A DNA stretch of 36,237 bases from an uncultured Lentisphaeraceae bacterium (lineage in GTDB: Bacteria > Verrucomicrobiota > Kiritimatiellia > RFP12 > DVOR01). Shown in pieces: positions 1 through 8,690 of the stretch. Within the stretch, counting starts at the first letter, position 1. Each line of letters begins with the position of its first letter. Made by a program: the position numbers and the translations under genes. A model generated the notes under the pieces. That model searched no databases and was not told the origin of the DNA. It saw only the letters and a list, made by a program, of their open reading frames with translations. The DNA lies in assembly GCA_949288955.1 (NCBI GenBank), contig CASEMS010000026.1:1-36237 (forward strand), written 5' to 3'.

Positions 1-614
1 CGGCGTTGCGCCGGGCGGGGGAGGCGCTGCGGGCGCGCCGGGCGGAGGCCGCGCCGCGGCTCGCGGCGGCGATCACGGCGGAGCTGCGGGATCTGGGCTT
101 CGCGCAGGCCTCCTTCCCAATCGCGTTGGAGGCGGCGGAGCCGGGGCCCTCGGGGATGGATCGGGTGGTCTTCCGGTTCGAGCCGAACCCGGGCGAGGCG
201 GCGCGGCCTCTGGCGGCGATCGCATCGTCGGGCGAGATCGCGCGGGTGATGCTGGCGGTGAAGGTGATTTTGGCGCGGCACGACGCGACGCCGACCTTGG
301 TCTTCGACGAGATCGACGCGAACGTGGGCGGCGAGACGGGCCGCAAGGTGGGCGAGAAACTTCGGCGCCTGGCGGAGGGGGGCACGCAGGTGCTCTGCAT
401 CACCCATCAGCCGCAGGCGGCGGTCTGGGGGCAGACGCACTTCCGCGTGAGCAAGGCGGTGGAGGATGGCCGCACGGTGACGCGCATCGAGCGGCTGTCG
501 CCCGCGGCGCGGGTGGGCGAGGTGGCGCGGATGCTGGGCGGGGGCGACGCGGCCCTCCGCCACGCGGAGGCGATGTTGGCCGCGCAACCCACACAGACGG
601 AGCTTGGCCTATGA
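1..614 (+). CDS. recN: DNA repair protein RecN, C-terminal part (5' end outside window)
   Basis: This is the C-terminal ~200 residues of RecN, the SMC-like ATPase that acts at double-strand breaks. The reading frame is open to the left edge of the window, so the true start lies upstream. Visible motifs, in order, are the ABC signature-like stretch SGEIARVMLAVKVILA, a Walker B/D-loop TLVFDEIDANVGG, and the H-loop CITHQPQ. This order is diagnostic for the RecN head domain and distinguishes it from RecF or SMC. The stop codon overlaps the start of the aroK-aroB fusion as ATGA (611-614), so the two genes are probably translationally coupled. The N-terminal Walker A and the coiled coil cannot be assessed here. 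Confidence 0.93.
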   Translation, partial: ALRRAGEALRARRAEAAPRLAAAITAELRDLGFAQASFPIALEAAEPGPSGMDRVVFRFEPNPGEAARPLAAIASSGEIARVMLAVKVILARHDATPTLVFDEIDANVGGETGRKVGEKLRRLAEGGTQVLCITHQPQAAVWGQTHFRVSKAVEDGRTVTRIERLSPAARVGEVARMLGGGDAALRHAEAMLAAQPTQTELGL

Positions 615-2194
615 TTCCCCTCGCGGCGCCCACCCTCTTCCTTTACGGTCCCCCGGCGACGGGGAAGTCGACCTGCGCCCAAAACCTGGCGGTGGCCCTG
701 GGCAAGACGGCCATCGACCTCGACACGGAGGTGGAGCGGCGCGTCGGGATGTCCATCCCCGACTACGTGGCGAAGGCGGGGGCGGTGGCCTTCCGCGACG
801 CGGAGAGCGCGGCGTTGGCCGAGCTGTGCGCGCGCCGCCCCGACGCGGTGGTGGCCCTCGGCGGCGGCACGTTGCTGCGGCCCGAGAACCGGGCGTTGGC
901 GGAGGCGTGCGGCCCCATCGTCTGCATCCGGACGCCCCCGGAGGTCTTGGCGCGGCGGGTGGAGCGTAAGGCGGGGAGCCGCCCCTTCTCGAAGGACGCG
1001 GAGGCGTTGCGCAGGACGCTGGAGGAGCGGCGGGAGCATTACGACTCCTTCCCGCTGGGCGTTACGCTGCTGGGCGACCCGCCGCCGCAGGAGGTCTGGC
1101 CGCGCGTGATGGCGGCCTTCGGGCGGTACCGCGTGGCGGGGATGTCCGCGCCCTATCTGGTGGAGGTGGCGGCGGGGGCCTTCGCGGAGCTGCCGCGCAC
1201 CTTGACGCGCCTGGATCCCGCGCCGCGCCATCTGCTGCTGGTGGGCGACTCCAACACGCTGCCGCTCTATAAGGGAAAGGTCTTCGCCGCCCTCGGACGG
1301 GAGGTGCCGTGCCACGAGATCCCGGCGGGCGAGGCGCACAAGACGCTCGCCACCGTCGAACGGATCTGGGGGGCGATGCTCGCGGCGGGGTTGGAGCGCG
1401 GCGACCTCGTGCTCGCGCTCGGCGGCGGCGTGGTGGGCGACCTGACGGGCTTCGCGGCCTCGGCGTGGCTGCGCGGCATCCGCTGGCTGAACCTGCCCAC
1501 GACCCTCCTGGCGATGGTCGACGCCGGGGTGGGCGGCAAGACGGGGTGCGACCTGCCGGCGGGCAAGAACCTCGTCGGCGCCTTCCATCCGCCCTGCGCC
1601 GTCCTCGCGGACACCGAGACGCTCGCCACCCTGCCGGAGCGGGAGCTGCGCTGCGGCCTGGCCGAGACCTTCAAGCACGCCGTCATCGACGACCCCGGGC
1701 TGATGGCGATGCTGGGCGACTTCGCGGCGCGCCGCGGGGACATCGACTTCCTGACGCGCCTGGTCATCCGGTCGGTGGGGGTGAAGGTGCGGGCCATCCA
1801 GGAGGACCCCTTCGAGCGGACGGGCCGCCGGGCGGCGCTGAACCTCGGCCACACCGTCGGCCACGCGGTGGAGGCCGCCAGCGGTTTCGCCATCGCCCAC
1901 GGCGAGGCCGTCGCCATCGGGACGGTCGCCGCCGCCCGCCTCGCCGAGCGGGTGGGGTTGGCGCAGGCCGGGTTGGCGCGGACGCTCAAGGAGGGGCTGG
2001 AGGCGCTCGGCCTGCCGACGGAGATCCCCGGGGGGATGGACCCGGCGGCGCTCCGCACGTATCTTTCGCATGACAAGAAGAAGGCCGGCGGGCAGGTGCG
2101 CTTCGCCCTGCCCAAGGCCATCGGAGAGGTTCAGACCGGCTGCGTGGTGCCGGAGGAGGTGCTCAATGGGATTCTTGCAGGACAACGGGTTTGA
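611..2194 (+). CDS. aroKB: Bifunctional shikimate kinase / 3-dehydroquinate synthase (AroK-AroB fusion)
   Basis: A 527-residue fusion of two shikimate-pathway enzymes. Residues 1 to about 170 are shikimate kinase, which phosphorylates shikimate with ATP. They contain the P-loop GPPATGKST (residues 13-21), the shikimate-binding LDTEVERR stretch and the GGGTLL loop. Residues from about 178 onward are dehydroquinate synthase, which converts DAHP to 3-dehydroquinate using NAD and a divalent metal. They show LALGGGVVGDLTGF, LPTTLLAMVDAGVGGKTG, KNLVGAFHPP and LNLGHTVGHAVE, which includes metal-binding histidines. Both halves look intact. The two enzymes catalyse non-consecutive steps, and the other pathway genes are not in the window. 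The ATG at 611 overlaps the recN stop. The 3' end overlaps the hexokinase start by 29 bases. Confidence 0.95.
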   Translation: MIPLAAPTLFLYGPPATGKSTCAQNLAVALGKTAIDLDTEVERRVGMSIPDYVAKAGAVAFRDAESAALAELCARRPDAVVALGGGTLLRPENRALAEACGPIVCIRTPPEVLARRVERKAGSRPFSKDAEALRRTLEERREHYDSFPLGVTLLGDPPPQEVWPRVMAAFGRYRVAGMSAPYLVEVAAGAFAELPRTLTRLDPAPRHLLLVGDSNTLPLYKGKVFAALGREVPCHEIPAGEAHKTLATVERIWGAMLAAGLERGDLVLALGGGVVGDLTGFAASAWLRGIRWLNLPTTLLAMVDAGVGGKTGCDLPAGKNLVGAFHPPCAVLADTETLATLPERELRCGLAETFKHAVIDDPGLMAMLGDFAARRGDIDFLTRLVIRSVGVKVRAIQEDPFERTGRRAALNLGHTVGHAVEAASGFAIAHGEAVAIGTVAAARLAERVGLAQAGLARTLKEGLEALGLPTEIPGGMDPAALRTYLSHDKKKAGGQVRFALPKAIGEVQTGCVVPEEVLNGILAGQRV

Positions 2195-3416
2195 CCCCGC
2201 CACCATCGACGCGGAGGCCATCCTCCGCGACTTCATGAAGGACATGGCGCTCGGCCTGCGCGGCGAGCCGGGGGGGCTGCCCATGCTGCCCGCCGGCTTC
2301 ACCCTCACCGGCGACGTGCCGCACGACGTGGAGTTCCCCGCCTTCGACGTCGGCGGCACGAACATCCGCTCGGCGCGCGTCCGCTTCGATTCGCAGGGCC
2401 GCCCGCGCGTGCTCAATCAGCTCCGCGGCTTCATGCCCGGCTCGCGCGGCCCGGTGGACAGGGAGACCTTCTACCGCGTGCTGTGCGACGTGCTGGCGCC
2501 GAACATCCGCCCCGGCGAGACGCTCGGCTACTGCTTCTCCTATCCCGTGGACGCGCAGGGGCGGCTGATGTATTGGACCAAGGGCATCCAGGCGCAGTCC
2601 GTCATCGGCACCGACGTCCGCGCGGGGCTGGCCGACGCCTTGGCCGCGCGCGGCATCCCCGGCTGCAAGATCCATGTGCTCAACGACACCGTGGCCGCCC
2701 TCCTCGCGGCCATGGCCCACCAAGGCAGCGTCGAGCGCGCCGGGTGCGTGGGCTTCATCCTCGGCACCGGCTCGAACACCGCCTACGCCGAGCGCGGCGC
2801 CAACGTGCCCAAGTGCCCCGGCCTCCCCCCGCAGGCCTTCGTGCCCATCAACTGCGAGTCGGGCAACTTCCTGCACTTCCCGCGCTCGCTCTTCGACGTG
2901 CGCTACGAGTCGGTCTCCGGCAACGGGCACGGCGTCTGGGAGCGGTGCATCTCGGGCGTGAACCTCGGCGCGCTGGGCACGCTCATCCTCCACGGCGCCG
3001 CCGAGGAGGGGCTCTTCTCCCCCGGGCTCCGCGCCAACCTCCTCTCCCGCTCCTTCACCAACATCGAGCTGGACGACTTCTGCGCCGGCCGCCGCCCGGA
3101 GATCATCTACTGCTCCGCCGACGAGGCCCGCGCCCTCCGCGGCCTCCTCCTGCCGCTCTACGAGCGCGCCGCCATCTTCTCGGCCATCAACATCGCCGCC
3201 GCCGCCCTCGCCGCCGCCCACGCGCGGGGCTGCCGCGAGGGCGTCGTCCGCGTCAATGCCGACGGCTCCACCTTCTGGAAGACCGCGTGCGTGCCCTTCG
3301 TGGACATCGTGCGGGAGACGCTCGGCAAACTGCTCCGCCCGCGCGGGCTCGACTTCGAGCTGCTGCGCATCGACGACGCGCCGCTCGTCGGCGCGGCCCT
3401 CGCCGCCGCCCACTGA
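2166..3416 (+). CDS. Hexokinase family protein (eukaryote-type fold)
   Basis: A 416-residue protein resembling the classical hexokinase family (the Hexokinase_1/Hexokinase_2 pair, COG5026) rather than bacterial ROK or Glk glucokinases. Motifs in order are the phosphate-1 loop FDVGGTNIR (near residue 59), the catalytic-base motif LNDTVA (Asp near residue 174), the phosphate-2 loop GFILGTGSNTAY, INCESGNF in place of the usual INxEWG sugar-binding motif, and a C-terminal adenosine-site stretch DGSTFWKT. I place the start at ATG 2166, inside the aroKB 3' end. The frame stays open further upstream, but those residues are Arg/Pro-rich and look like out-of-frame translation. It probably phosphorylates glucose or a related hexose at the entry to glycolysis. 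The exact sugar cannot be read from sequence. Confidence 0.85.
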   Translation: MGFLQDNGFDPATIDAEAILRDFMKDMALGLRGEPGGLPMLPAGFTLTGDVPHDVEFPAFDVGGTNIRSARVRFDSQGRPRVLNQLRGFMPGSRGPVDRETFYRVLCDVLAPNIRPGETLGYCFSYPVDAQGRLMYWTKGIQAQSVIGTDVRAGLADALAARGIPGCKIHVLNDTVAALLAAMAHQGSVERAGCVGFILGTGSNTAYAERGANVPKCPGLPPQAFVPINCESGNFLHFPRSLFDVRYESVSGNGHGVWERCISGVNLGALGTLILHGAAEEGLFSPGLRANLLSRSFTNIELDDFCAGRRPEIIYCSADEARALRGLLLPLYERAAIFSAINIAAAALAAAHARGCREGVVRVNADGSTFWKTACVPFVDIVRETLGKLLRPRGLDFELLRIDDAPLVGAALAAAH

Positions 3417-3421
3417 CGCCC

Positions 3422-6163
3422 ATGCCCACGCCCGCCCTCCACCTCATCGGCCGCTCCGCCGCCGCGCCCGCGCGCATCGTGCGCTGGTGCCGCGAACGGT
3501 GGCCGGGGGCGTTGCCGCCGGGCCTGGTCTTCTGCGTGCCCACCTCCCTGGCCCTCCGCCGCCTGCGCGACGCGCTGGCCGACGCCTACGGCGCCTTCCA
3601 GGGTGTGCGCTTCCTCACCCCCTCGGCGCTGCCCGCGCTCTTCGCGCCGCCCGAGGCCACCCCCGCCGCCACGGAGGCCGAGATGCTCCGCGCCTGGGCG
3701 GGCGTCTTCGCCTGGCTGCACGCGCGCGACCCCGACGGCGCGGTGCTCTCCTGCCTCTTCCCCGGCAAGCGCGACTGGCTGGCTCGCCCCGCCGCGCGCT
3801 ACGCCGTCGCCCGCCGCCTGATGCGCCTGCGCGACACGCTGGCCGAGCGGCTCCTCGACTTCGCCGCCGTGGCCGCCCATCCCGAGACCGCCCTGCTCGA
3901 CGCCCGCGAGCGCAACCGCTGGGCCGCCCTCGACGCGCTGGAGGCCCGTTGCCGCGAGATGCTCGCCGCCGCCGGCCTCGCCGACCCCGCCGACCGCCAG
4001 CTGGCCATCCTCCGCGACCCCCGGCCCCAGCCGCAGGAGGCGGGCGACTGGCGGCTCGTCGTCGCCTGCGTGCCCGACCTCATGCCCGCGCTCACGCGCC
4101 TCTTCGCCGTCGCGCCCGCCTGCGACATCCTCGTCCTGGCCGAGCCGGGGGAGGCCGACCGCTTCGACGCCTTCGGCCTGCCCGACCCCGCCTTCTGGGA
4201 GCGCGCCGCGATCGACCTGCCCGGCGAGGCGATCCGCCAGGCCGAGAACCCCGCCGGCGTGGCGCGCGCCGTGGAGGGCTTCCTCGACGCGCATGGGGCG
4301 GTCGCCCCCGCCGATCTCTGCCTGGGCGTGCTCGACCGCGAGGCCCTGCCGCCGCTCTCCGCGATGCTCGCCGCGCATGGCGTTACGGTCTTCGAGCCCG
4401 AGCCCATCGCCCTCTCCCGCCAACCGCCCGCCCTCGCGCTCCTGTCTTTGGCCAACCTGGCCCGCGACGATCGCCCCGAGGCCGTCCTGCCGCTGATGGC
4501 CCTGCCCGAGGTCGCCGCGGCCCTCGGCCAGGACTACCGCACGCTCCGCGCCGCCTACGACGACTGGGCCGAGAACGCCCAGCCCGCCTCGTGGCGCCCG
4601 CCCAAAACCGAGGGCGAGGCGGCGGGGCAGACGCCCCTGCGCGCCTTTCTGGTGCGGTGCGCGGCGTGGGCCGAGGCCTTCCGCGCCAATCCCGTCGTCG
4701 GCGCGCGCACCTTCCTCTCCGAGCTTTACGGCGCGGCGACGGTGGATCCCGTGCGCGACCCGCTCCGCTTCGCCGCCTTCGAGGCCCTGCGCAATCTGCT
4801 CAACGAGCTGGGCGACCTGCGCCTTGGGGAGGCCGCCCCCGACACGGAGCTCTTCGCCGCGCGCCTGGCGGACATCGCGCTCCGCCCTGTCCGCGGGGAC
4901 GCCGACTGCTCCTACGAGGGGCGGCTGGAGCTGCTCTGGTCCGACGCGCCGCTCTTGGTCCTCGCGGGCCTCAACGAGGGTCTCTTCCCCGACACCACCT
5001 TCGAGGACGCCTTCCTCCCCAACGCCTTCCGCCGCGCGCTCGGCCTGCGCTCCGACGTCTCCCGCGCCGCGCGCGACGCCTACATCCTCTCCGCCGTCTG
5101 CGCCTGGCGCCGCCCCGAGGACATCTGCCTCCTCTGCGCCCGCTCCAACGCCCGCGGCGACTGGCTGAAGCCCTCGCGCCTCCTCTTCCGCTGTGGCCTC
5201 GAGGAGCAGGCCCGCCGCGCCCGGCTGCTCTTCCTCGGCTCCGCGCCGCCCACGCCGGTCCCCGCGCCCGGCACCGCGCTGGCCTTCGCGGAGAACCCCG
5301 CGTTCTGGGTCGCGCGCGAGCCGCCCACGCGCTTCTCGGCCTCGGCGATCGCCGCCTTCCTCCAGTCGCCGTTGCAGTATTGGCTCACCTACGCCTTGGG
5401 CCTGGCCGACACCGACGACCTGCCCGACGGCCTCTCCCCGACGCTGCTGGGCACGCTCGTCCACGAGGCGCTCCGTCCCCTCCCGAAGATTCCCCGCTCG
5501 GCCGACCTCGATGCGCTCACCGACGCCCTGCTGACCATCCTCCGCACCCGCTTCGCGCGCCGCTTCGGCGACGCGCCGACCGTGCAGGTGCTGGCCTCCT
5601 GCCGCTCCGCCGAACGCCGCATCCGCGCCGCCGCCCGCCTGGAGGCCTCCCTCCGCGCGGAGGGGTGGGAGACGAAGCACACCGAGCTGCGCGCCGAGGC
5701 CCCCTTCCGCGTGGGCGACCGCACGGTCACGCTCCACGGCTTCATCGACCGCGTGGACGTCAATCCCCGCACCGGTGCGTGGCGCGTCATCGACTACAAG
5801 ACCGGCAAGGTCGGCAACGGCGCCACCGCCGCCCATTGGAAGACCCCCCGAGGCGCGCCCGAGCCCGTCTGGCACAGCTTCCAGCTCCCGCTCTACCGCA
5901 TCCTCGCCCGCGCCGCGCTGGGCCTCCCCCACGACGCGCCCCTCCAGCTCGCCTACTTCGCCCTGCCCGACGAGGGCCAGGCCGCCCTCTCGTCCTACGA
6001 CGACCCGCCCGGCGGGGAGGCCACCACCGAGGTCGCCCTCCGCGCCACCCTCTCCGCCATCCTCGCCCTCGGCCGCGCGCCGTTGCCCGCCGAGGTCGGC
6101 CCCTACGGCGACCAACTCCTTGCCACCCTCGTCGCCCCCACGCTCCCCGAGACCGCACCATGA
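3422..6163 (+). CDS. AddB/RecB-like PD-(D/E)XK nuclease
   Basis: A 913-residue protein with the layout of AddB-type exonuclease subunits: a long inactivated-helicase-like region followed by a C-terminal RecB-family nuclease (PDDEXK_1). In the middle, LLVLAGLNEGLFPDT and the following R/D-rich stretch match the degenerate helicase part of AddB proteins. The nuclease begins around FSASAIAAFLQSPLQYW and contains GTLVHEALR (conserved His near residue 680) and VIDYKTGK (catalytic Asp and Lys near residue 790). No Walker A is visible at the N-terminus, and the cysteines of the AddB iron-sulfur cluster are not apparent around the nuclease. No AddA partner lies in the window. Sharing an operon with recN fits a double-strand-break repair role. 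The start at 3422 lies 5 bases after the hexokinase stop. Confidence 0.8.
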   Translation: MPTPALHLIGRSAAAPARIVRWCRERWPGALPPGLVFCVPTSLALRRLRDALADAYGAFQGVRFLTPSALPALFAPPEATPAATEAEMLRAWAGVFAWLHARDPDGAVLSCLFPGKRDWLARPAARYAVARRLMRLRDTLAERLLDFAAVAAHPETALLDARERNRWAALDALEARCREMLAAAGLADPADRQLAILRDPRPQPQEAGDWRLVVACVPDLMPALTRLFAVAPACDILVLAEPGEADRFDAFGLPDPAFWERAAIDLPGEAIRQAENPAGVARAVEGFLDAHGAVAPADLCLGVLDREALPPLSAMLAAHGVTVFEPEPIALSRQPPALALLSLANLARDDRPEAVLPLMALPEVAAALGQDYRTLRAAYDDWAENAQPASWRPPKTEGEAAGQTPLRAFLVRCAAWAEAFRANPVVGARTFLSELYGAATVDPVRDPLRFAAFEALRNLLNELGDLRLGEAAPDTELFAARLADIALRPVRGDADCSYEGRLELLWSDAPLLVLAGLNEGLFPDTTFEDAFLPNAFRRALGLRSDVSRAARDAYILSAVCAWRRPEDICLLCARSNARGDWLKPSRLLFRCGLEEQARRARLLFLGSAPPTPVPAPGTALAFAENPAFWVAREPPTRFSASAIAAFLQSPLQYWLTYALGLADTDDLPDGLSPTLLGTLVHEALRPLPKIPRSADLDALTDALLTILRTRFARRFGDAPTVQVLASCRSAERRIRAAARLEASLRAEGWETKHTELRAEAPFRVGDRTVTLHGFIDRVDVNPRTGAWRVIDYKTGKVGNGATAAHWKTPRGAPEPVWHSFQLPLYRILARAALGLPHDAPLQLAYFALPDEGQAALSSYDDPPGGEATTEVALRATLSAILALGRAPLPAEVGPYGDQLLATLVAPTLPETAP

Positions 6164-7152
6164 ACCTTTCCCCGCAGGAAGCCGATTGGCTCTACGCCCT
6201 CCAACGTCCCTGGCCGCTCACCGAGCGTCCCCTCGATGCCCTCGCGGCGCGCCTGGGCGCCACGCCCGAGGCGTTGGCCGACCTGCTGGCCCGCCTCCGC
6301 GCCGAGGGGCTGGTGCGGCGCGTCGGCGGCGTCTTCGACGCGCGGCGGCTGGGTTACCGCAGCTGCCTCTTTGCCCTCCCGCCGATGGCGGCGGCGGACG
6401 AGGCCGAGGCCCTGCGCCGCATCGTCGCCCTCCCGGGGGTGACGCACGCCTACCGCCGGGGCTGGCCCGAGGGCGTCGCGCTCGGCGGCGTGACGGCGGC
6501 GGACTACGCCGGGCTCCCCTCGATCTGGTACACCCTCTCGGCCCGGGCCGACCGCTTCGAGGCCGAGGCCGCGCGCTTGGCCGCCCTCGCGCCCTTGCCT
6601 TTCCCCGCCCTCGCGCGCTACAAGATCGACGTCGTCTTCGACCCGCGCACACGGGGCCGCGACGAGCGCACGGAATACGCCGCCCCCGCCGCCCCCCTCC
6701 CCGCGCCCCTCCCCCCCGAGCCGCTCCGCGCGATCGTCCGCCGCTATCAGGACGACACCGCCGACCCCGCCGCGCCCTTCCGCCCCGAGGATCTCCCACG
6801 GCTCCGCGCCTGGCAGGCCGATGGCACGCTCCGCCGCTTCGCCCTCCTGCTCCGCCACCGCGCCAGCGGCTTCGTCGCCAACGGGATGTGCTGCTGGCGC
6901 GTCCCCGAGGGGGAGTCCGACCGCGTGGGCCGCGCCCTCGCCGCCGACCCGGACGTCACGCACTGCTACGCCCGCCCGCTTGCCGACGTCTTCCCCTTCA
7001 ATCTCTACGCCATGATCCACAAGACCTCCTGGGAGGAGGGCTTTGCGACCTTCCGCCGCCTCTCGGCCCTCGCCGGCCTCTCCGGCAAGGTGCTCTTCTC
7101 CACCCAGGAGTTCAAGAAGCGTTCCATCCGGTTCTTCGTCGAGGAGGAGTGA
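6160..7152 (+). CDS. Fused siroheme decarboxylase-like protein (AhbA-AhbB / NirDL type)
   Basis: A 330-residue protein of two Lrp/AsnC-related halves, as in NirDL and the siroheme decarboxylase subunits AhbA and AhbB. The N-half (about 1-165) has a winged-helix start, then LVRRVGGVFDARRLGYRS and SIWYTLSA, matching AhbA/NirD (normally RRIGxxFD and NLWFTL). The C-half (about 185-330) has LLRHRASGFVANGMCCW and HCYARPLADVFPFNLYAMIHK, matching AhbB/NirL. These proteins decarboxylate siroheme to didecarboxysiroheme in siroheme-dependent heme or heme d1 synthesis. The assignment rests on these motifs; no other tetrapyrrole gene is in the window. The ATG overlaps the upstream nuclease stop (ATGA at 6160-6163). 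Confidence 0.8.
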   Translation: MNLSPQEADWLYALQRPWPLTERPLDALAARLGATPEALADLLARLRAEGLVRRVGGVFDARRLGYRSCLFALPPMAAADEAEALRRIVALPGVTHAYRRGWPEGVALGGVTAADYAGLPSIWYTLSARADRFEAEAARLAALAPLPFPALARYKIDVVFDPRTRGRDERTEYAAPAAPLPAPLPPEPLRAIVRRYQDDTADPAAPFRPEDLPRLRAWQADGTLRRFALLLRHRASGFVANGMCCWRVPEGESDRVGRALAADPDVTHCYARPLADVFPFNLYAMIHKTSWEEGFATFRRLSALAGLSGKVLFSTQEFKKRSIRFFVEEE

Positions 7153-7155
7153 CCC

Positions 7156-8160
7156 ATGCGCCTGCTTCCCATCATCGCCGCCCTCTGCGCCGCGCCGCTC
7201 GTGGCGCTGGACGTCTCCGGCTTGGAGCCCGAGGCCCACATCGCCGGCCCCACCTTGCGCGAGAAAGACCTCAAAGGCAAGGTCGTGGCCGTGGAGGATT
7301 GGGGCGTCAACTGCCCCATCTGCAAAAACAGCCTCCCGCAGATGGGCAAGCTCGCCAAGAGCCTCGCCAAGGACAGCCGCGTCGTCTTCGTCGGCTCCCA
7401 CGTCCAACGGCGGGACGACGCGACCGCCCGCGCGCTGTTGGAGAAGGCCGGCTGCGACTATCCCGTCTACCAAGGCTTCCGCGTCGCCGGCGCTCCCACC
7501 TCCTCCGCCATCCCCTTCGCCTACGTGGTCGACCACCGCGGCGAGGTCGTCTGGAGCGGCAACCCCGCCTCCGAGCACAAGGCCTTCGCCAAAGCCATCG
7601 CCGACGCCGCCAAGGCCGTGCCCACGCCCATCCCCGGCTCCCTCCTCGACGGGATGGAGGTGCGCTTCGCCAAGGATATGCCCCGCCGCCTCGTCATCGG
7701 CCGCAACGTCGAGGGCGCCCTCCAGCAGCTCCGCGCCCGCGCCCGACGCGGCGGCGAGGCCGGCGCCGAGGCCGAGGCCATCGTCGCCCGCTGCGAGGCG
7801 TGGGCCGACGAGACCGAGGCCGCCATCCGCGAGGCCCTCCCCACGTGCCCCTCCAAGGCCCTCGCCCTCGGCCGCGACTACCTCCGCACCTTCCCCACCC
7901 GCGCCGCGTCCCTCAAGGCGGAGTTCGCCGCGCTCGCCAAGGATCCCGCCCTCCAGCCGCTTCTCCTCTCCCGCCAGACCCTCGCCCGCCTCCGCGCCAC
8001 CCCCGCCAAGACCGCCAACGCCCGCAAGGCGGCCCTCGCCCGCGCCCAGATGCAGCTCCGCAGGCTTGATGGCCTCGCCGCGCAGGGCGCCCCCGAGGCC
8101 GACCTCGCCGACCTCCGCGCCGAGTGGCAGGCGCTCATCGCCGAACTGGGCGCCGAGTGA
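7156..8160 (+). CDS. Secreted thioredoxin-like (TlpA/AhpC-type) protein with helical C-terminus
   Basis: A 334-residue protein. An N-terminal hydrophobic segment (about residues 3-18) looks like a signal peptide, so an extracytoplasmic location is likely. The thioredoxin-fold domain (about 25-155) carries a CPIC active-site pair (Cys53, Cys56) followed by a helix, and a cis-Pro region around SSAIPFAYVVDHRGEVVW, typical of TlpA/AhpC-TSA proteins. The C-terminal ~170 residues are Ala/Arg/Glu-rich and probably helical, with no domain I recognise. It starts 3 bases after the siroheme decarboxylase-like gene and closes the operon. A redox role in the envelope is likely, and a link to heme or cytochrome assembly is possible from context only. 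Confidence 0.72.
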   Translation: MRLLPIIAALCAAPLVALDVSGLEPEAHIAGPTLREKDLKGKVVAVEDWGVNCPICKNSLPQMGKLAKSLAKDSRVVFVGSHVQRRDDATARALLEKAGCDYPVYQGFRVAGAPTSSAIPFAYVVDHRGEVVWSGNPASEHKAFAKAIADAAKAVPTPIPGSLLDGMEVRFAKDMPRRLVIGRNVEGALQQLRARARRGGEAGAEAEAIVARCEAWADETEAAIREALPTCPSKALALGRDYLRTFPTRAASLKAEFAALAKDPALQPLLLSRQTLARLRATPAKTANARKAALARAQMQLRRLDGLAAQGAPEADLADLRAEWQALIAELGAE

Positions 8161-8164
8161 GCAG

Positions 8165-8605
8165 GACGCCGGGGGAGGGGAGATCACGAAGGGCACGAAG
8201 GGGGACACGAAGCACGACGGGAAAGGACAATCACAAAGACCACAAAGGGCACAAAGGGGGGCGCGGGCGTGGCCCGCGCAGGACGACGAGGGAGGGGAGA
8301 TCACGAAGGGCACGAAAGGGGACACGAAGGGACACGAAGCACGACGAATGGGAAATCACAAGGGGCGCGGGCAGAGCCCGCGCCATCGTTGTGCCCGTTA
8401 TGATTATCCTCTGGCAGTCCTGTCGGCGGTAGCCGACCCCCAAATCCGCCAAAATCCGCGCAATCTGCGGTTTCCCCTCGCCGTCCTGCGCGGGTTCCAC
8501 CCGCGCCCCCCTTTGTGCCCTTTGTGGCCTTTGTGATTGTGTCCCCCGTCGTGCTTGGTGTTCCTCCGTGTCCCCCTTTGTGTGCTTCGTGGTCTCCCTT
8601 CGCCG
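8165..8605. repeat. Composite intergenic repeat: two direct copies and one inverted copy
   Basis: There is no gene between 8161 and 8994. A unit of about 115 bases begins near 8165 and again near 8283. Each copy contains GAGGGGAGATCACGAAGGGC, runs of CACGAAGGG/CACAAAGGG, and a small GC hairpin (GCGCGGGC..GCCCGCGC). A third copy in the opposite orientation covers roughly 8485-8605, reading CCTTTGTGCCCTTTGTGG and preceded by the same GC hairpin in mirror image. In one frame the units read as NHKDHKGHKG-type peptides. I regard this as a consequence of the repeat and not as a protein. Between the copies (8386-8484) lies an unrelated AT-richer stretch. Confidence 0.7.
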
Positions 8606-8621
8606 TCGTGCTTGTCGCCCA

Positions 8622-8690
8622 TTTTGGATCGGCGGCTGATCGGGGGAGGATCGGGGGCTGAGCCGAGGGCGATCAGCCGCCGATCCAAAA
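8622..8690. repeat. Perfect 20-bp inverted repeat element
   Basis: TTTTGGATCGGCGGCTGATC at 8622-8641 and its exact reverse complement at 8671-8690 enclose 29 bases that contain a further partial copy (GGATCGGGGGCTGA). The right arm is followed by TTATCGACA. The same arm-plus-tail arrangement occurs again at 19223-19252. The core is shared with the 22-bp tandem repeat at 26163-26338. This is a dispersed repeat family of this genome and possibly a small REP/MITE-like element. No transposase is present. Bases 8691-8880 show no other recognisable feature. Confidence 0.75.

Noticed and set aside
8224..8432. Small protein with NHKDHKGHKGGRG-type sequence
   Set aside because: The peptide pattern follows directly from the nucleotide repeat, several frames are open, and no ribosome-binding site or conserved start is present.
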